Below are positions 43,390-46,646 of a stretch of 46,646 bases of DNA, one piece after another (the stretch's first letter is position 1; each line of letters opens with the position of its first letter). The DNA is from an uncultured Bradyrhizobium sp. Its GTDB lineage: Bacteria; Pseudomonadota; Alphaproteobacteria; Rhizobiales; Xanthobacteraceae. The position numbers and the translations under genes were made by a program. Under the pieces are notes generated by a model that searched no databases, was not told the origin of the DNA, and saw only the letters and a program-made list of their open reading frames with translations. The DNA lies in assembly GCF_936928535.1 (NCBI RefSeq), contig NZ_CAKZHY010000074.1:1-46646 (forward strand), given 5' to 3'.

Positions 43390-46300
43390 ATCTTGGCCGC
43401 CTGTCCATCAATCAGCCCATCCTCGCGATGGTGTTGTCGATCGTTCTCCTGATCGTCGGTACGCTCGCCTATTCGACGCTGCCGATCTCCGAATATCCGC
43501 AAGTGGTGCCGCCGACCGTCGTCGTCACCACGCAATATCCCGGCGCCTCGGCGCAAACCGTGTCCGACACCGTCGCCGCTCCGATCGAGCAGCAGATCAA
43601 CGGCGTCGAGGACATGCTGTATCTCTACAGCCAGGCGACCTCGAACGGCCAGCTCACCATCACCGTCACCTTCAAGCTAGGTACCGATCTCGACAAGGCG
43701 CAGGTGCTGGTCCAGAACCGCGTCGCGATCGCGCAGCCGCAGCTGCCCGACGAGGTGCAGCGCAACGGCGTCGTCACCCGCAAGAACTCGCCCGACATCC
43801 TGATGGTCGTGTTCATGCTGTCGCCCGACGACACCTTCGACCAGCTCTATATCTCCAACTATGCATTGCTGCAGGTCCGTGACCAGCTGCTGCGCATCGA
43901 CGGCGTCGGCGACATCCAGATCTTCGGCGCGCGCGACTATTCGATGCGGCTCTGGCTCGATCCGGACCGCATTGCCAATCTCGGTCTGACCTCGACCGAA
44001 GTGCTGGCCGCGATCCGCGCCCAGAACGTTCAGATCGCCGGCGGCCAGATCGCCGAGCCGCCGATTGCCGACCGCGCCTTCCAGCCCAATCTCGTGTTTA
44101 CAGGACGGCTGAACGACAAGAAGCAGTTCGAGGACATCCTGATCAAGGCCGGCTCGGACGGCCGCACCGTGCGCCTGCGCGACGTCGCCCGCATCGAGCT
44201 TGGCGCGCTGGCCTATTCGACCAACAGCTTCCTGCTGCGCAAATCCGCGGTCGCCATGCTGGTCACGCAGCGGCCGGGCTCGAATGCGCTCGCGACGGCG
44301 AAAAACATCTCCGATACCATGGCGAAGCTCAAGCAGAGCTTTCCCAAAGGTCTCGATTACAATATCGGCTACAACCCGACCGAGTTCATCGCCCAGTCCG
44401 TTCACGAGCTGATCAAGACCATCTACGAGGCCATGCTGCTCGTGGTCGTCGTCGTGCTGGTGTTCCTGCAGGGCTGGCGTCCCGCGATCATTCCGATCAT
44501 CGCGATTCCCGTGTCGCTGGTCGGCACCTTCGCGGTAATGGCGGCGCTCGGCTTCTCCATCAACAATCTCACCTTGTTCGGCCTAGTGCTCGCCGTCGGC
44601 ATCGTGGTCGACGACGCCATCGTCGTGGTCGAGAATGTCGAGCGGCACCTCGCGCATGGCCTCAGTCGGCGCGATGCGGCGCTGAAGACGATGGAGGAGG
44701 TTGGCGGCGCACTGGTCTCGATTGCGCTGGTGCTGTGTGCGGTGTTCGTGCCGACGGCGTTCCTCGGGGGTATCTCCGGGCAGTTCTTCCAGCAATTCGC
44801 GGTGACCATCGCGGTTGCGACCGCGATCTCCTGCTTCTGCTCGCTGACGCTGTCGCCGGCGCTGGCCTCGCAGATCCTCACCCCGCACGAGGAGAAGCGG
44901 CCGCCGGCCGCCTGGAATCTGATCGCGCGGGGTTGGAACGCCTTCACGGGTGCCTTCAACCGTTTGTTCGACCGGCTCGCGCATGGCTACGCCAGCGCCG
45001 CCAATTTCGTGATCCGGCACTCCGTGGTGATGCTGCTGATCTACGTCGTGCTGATCGGCAGCGCCGGTTGGCTGATCGGGACCACGCCGCAAGGCTTCAT
45101 CCCGGCGCAGGATCGCGGCTACGTCATCATCTCGGTGCAATTGCCGGGCGCGGCGTCGCTGGCGCGCACCACCGAGATCGTGCGCGAGATCGAGCGGATT
45201 TCGCTGGATACGCCGGGTATCGTTCGCGTCGCCGCTTTTGCAGGCTTCTCGGGTGCGACGCGCACGCAGGCCGGCAATGCTGCCGCGCTATTCCCGGTGT
45301 TCGAAGAACCCGAGGTGCGTCTGAAGAAGGGGCTGACGGCGAACGCGATCACAGGCGAACTGCGCAAGCGTCTCTCCGCGATCCAGGGCGCCTTCATCAT
45401 CGTCATCCCGCCGCCGGCCGTGCCGGGCATCGGCACCGGCGGCGGCTTCACCATCCGCATCCAGGACCGCCAGGGCCGCGGGCCGGAGCTGCTCGCGGCG
45501 GCCACCGACGAGCTTGTCGCGGCGGCGCGCAAATCGCCCTCGCTTCTCGCCCCCTCGGTGTTCTCGCCGTTCTCGGCCAACACGCCGCAGCTGTTCGTCG
45601 ACATCGACCGCACCAAGGCGCAGAAGCTCGGCGTGCCCATCGCCAACATCAACGACACGATCCAGACCTATTTCGGATCGACCTATGTCAACGACTTCAA
45701 CCTGTTCGGCCGCACCTATCACGTCACCGCGCAGGCTGATTTCCCGTTCCGCAAGGAGCCCGCCGACCTCGCGCGGTTGCGGACGCGCAACGCCTCCGGC
45801 GACATGGTGATGCTCGGCAGCGTGGTCGACTTCAGGGATGTCTCGGGTCCTGATCGCGTCGCGCGCTATAACCTCTATGCGGCGTCCGAGCTGCAGGGTG
45901 AGCCGGCGCCGGGCGTGAGCTCGACCACCGCGCTCAATGCCATCAAGAAGCTCGCCGACGACACTTTGCCGAGCGGCTTCAGCTTCGAATGGACCGATCT
46001 CTCGTACCAGCAGATCACCGGCGGCAATGCCGGCCTCTATGTGTTTCCGATCTGCGTGCTGTTCGTCTATCTCGTGCTCGCCGCGCAATATGGCAGCTGG
46101 ACGCTGCCGTTCGCGGTGATCCTGATCGTGCCGATGTGCCTGTTAGCTGCCACCATCGGCGTGCGTATCATGGGCCAGGACGTCAACATCCTCACCCAGA
46201 TCGGCTTTGTCGTGCTGGTGGGGTTGGCGGCGAAGAACGCGATCCTGATCGTCGAGTTCGCGCGGGACATCGAGAAGGAGGGCAAGCCGCGGCTGGAGGC

Positions 46301-46553
46301 CGTGATCGAGGCCTGCCGATTGCGCCTGCGGCCGATCCTGATGACGTCCTTCGCCTTCATTCTCGGCGTGCTGCCGCTGGTGGTCTCGTCCGGCTCCGGC
46401 TCCGAGATGCGCCAGGCCGTCGGCGTCGCCGTGTTCTTCGGCATGATCGGCGTGACGCTGTTCGGCCTGCTGTTCACGCCGATCTTCTATGTGGTCGTGC
46501 GGAACCTGGCGGAAGGGCGGAACGAGGGGAAGAAGCCGGAGGCGGTGGCTTGA
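43386..46553 (+). CDS. RND multidrug efflux transporter (HAE1/AcrB-MexF type)
   Basis: 1055 residues, full length for the HAE1 family, with 12 membrane helices and two large periplasmic loops. The proton-relay residues are present: the Asp pair in VVDDAIVVVENVER (helix 4) and the Lys in GLAAKNAILIVEF (helix 10). The N terminus, with ISINQPILAMVLS and PPTVVVTTQYPGASAQ, is typical. It exports drugs, solvents or natural products from the inner membrane and periplasm using the proton gradient, as a trimer. Translationally coupled to the membrane-fusion gene; no outer-membrane factor follows before the window ends. Confidence 0.95.
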   Translation: MNLGRLSINQPILAMVLSIVLLIVGTLAYSTLPISEYPQVVPPTVVVTTQYPGASAQTVSDTVAAPIEQQINGVEDMLYLYSQATSNGQLTITVTFKLGTDLDKAQVLVQNRVAIAQPQLPDEVQRNGVVTRKNSPDILMVVFMLSPDDTFDQLYISNYALLQVRDQLLRIDGVGDIQIFGARDYSMRLWLDPDRIANLGLTSTEVLAAIRAQNVQIAGGQIAEPPIADRAFQPNLVFTGRLNDKKQFEDILIKAGSDGRTVRLRDVARIELGALAYSTNSFLLRKSAVAMLVTQRPGSNALATAKNISDTMAKLKQSFPKGLDYNIGYNPTEFIAQSVHELIKTIYEAMLLVVVVVLVFLQGWRPAIIPIIAIPVSLVGTFAVMAALGFSINNLTLFGLVLAVGIVVDDAIVVVENVERHLAHGLSRRDAALKTMEEVGGALVSIALVLCAVFVPTAFLGGISGQFFQQFAVTIAVATAISCFCSLTLSPALASQILTPHEEKRPPAAWNLIARGWNAFTGAFNRLFDRLAHGYASAANFVIRHSVVMLLIYVVLIGSAGWLIGTTPQGFIPAQDRGYVIISVQLPGAASLARTTEIVREIERISLDTPGIVRVAAFAGFSGATRTQAGNAAALFPVFEEPEVRLKKGLTANAITGELRKRLSAIQGAFIIVIPPPAVPGIGTGGGFTIRIQDRQGRGPELLAAATDELVAAARKSPSLLAPSVFSPFSANTPQLFVDIDRTKAQKLGVPIANINDTIQTYFGSTYVNDFNLFGRTYHVTAQADFPFRKEPADLARLRTRNASGDMVMLGSVVDFRDVSGPDRVARYNLYAASELQGEPAPGVSSTTALNAIKKLADDTLPSGFSFEWTDLSYQQITGGNAGLYVFPICVLFVYLVLAAQYGSWTLPFAVILIVPMCLLAATIGVRIMGQDVNILTQIGFVVLVGLAAKNAILIVEFARDIEKEGKPRLEAVIEACRLRLRPILMTSFAFILGVLPLVVSSGSGSEMRQAVGVAVFFGMIGVTLFGLLFTPIFYVVVRNLAEGRNEGKKPEAVA

Positions 46554-46595
46554 TGCTGCATCTGTGACGTGCGGTGCATCCACAACCTCGATGTC

Positions 46596-46615
46596 GTCCC
46601 GGCGAAGGCCGGGAC
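46596..46615. repeat. Short palindromic repeat at the right edge
   Basis: GTCCCGGC-GAAG-GCCGGGAC, a perfect 8-bp stem 42 bases after the pump gene stop. The motif CGTCCCGGCGAAGGCCGGGA is a widespread intergenic repeat in Bradyrhizobium-type genomes (recognised from memory). It may end the operon's transcript but lacks a T-run. Confidence 0.65.
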
Positions 46616-46646
46616 CCATATGTGGACGGCCCCCGTGGCACAAGAG

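Overview
From about base 2,700 to the right edge the window reads as one GC-rich alphaproteobacterial chromosome. The closest match I recognise is Bradyrhizobium or a close relative in the Nitrobacteraceae. The grounds are strong G/C preference at third codon positions, several families of short intergenic palindromes of the kind scattered through Bradyrhizobium and Rhodopseudomonas genomes, and dense ABC-transport and acyl-CoA catabolic gene content. The first 2.6-2.7 kb is different. Its third positions are much richer in A/T, and its gene order (porin, fmdA, fmdB, fmdD) is the fmdCABD order known from the betaproteobacterial methylotroph Methylophilus. The change falls inside one open reading frame, the amide/urea-binding protein gene at 2379-3632, at roughly 2660-2720. 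The window is therefore either an assembly chimera joined at a conserved stretch or a real homologous recombination; the sequence alone cannot decide.

Layout. (1) 1-10312, all on +: amide/urea nitrogen acquisition. It holds the porin fmdC (5'-truncated), fmdA and fmdB copy 1, the hybrid fmdD/urtA, urtB, urtC, urtD, urtE, fmdA and fmdB copy 2, and the aliphatic amidase amiE. Uptake (porin, then binding protein, two permeases and two ATPases) feeds FmdA and AmiE, which release ammonia from formamide and short amides. (2) 10407-14729, on -: an MlaD/MCE protein, an ADP-forming acyl-CoA synthetase and a family-2 glycosyltransferase. (3) 14884-18889: a Gram-negative sortase system, with a class GN sortase, its VIT/VWA target protein ending in LPKTA plus a membrane anchor, and a divergent XRE-type regulator. 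(4) 18947-23342: a second glycosyltransferase-like gene on +, convergent with an amino-acid/amide-type ABC binding protein and an AMP-forming acyl-CoA ligase on -. (5) 23616-32439, on +: an acyl-CoA catabolic island with two isovaleryl-type acyl-CoA dehydrogenases, a GST, an AraC regulator, a BKACE-family enzyme and a biotin-dependent acyl-CoA carboxylase (beta, then alpha). Together with the ligase at 21789-23342 this looks like a branched acyl or isoprenoid acid pathway. (6) 32547-33359: a CREST-superfamily (alkaline ceramidase-like) membrane protein behind two TetR-style operator palindromes. (7) 33331-38803, on -: a complete dpp/opp-type peptide ABC transporter. (8) 39070-41793, on -: an acyl-CoA ligase and an iron-type alcohol dehydrogenase. 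(9) 42157-46553, on +: an RND efflux pump (membrane-fusion lipoprotein and inner-membrane transporter).

No tRNA, rRNA, CRISPR array, phage gene or transposase was seen. Nothing is clearly a new class of system. The parts most worth a second look are the hybrid binding-protein gene with its duplicated fmdAB, the sortase/target pair, and the paired operators in front of the CREST protein.
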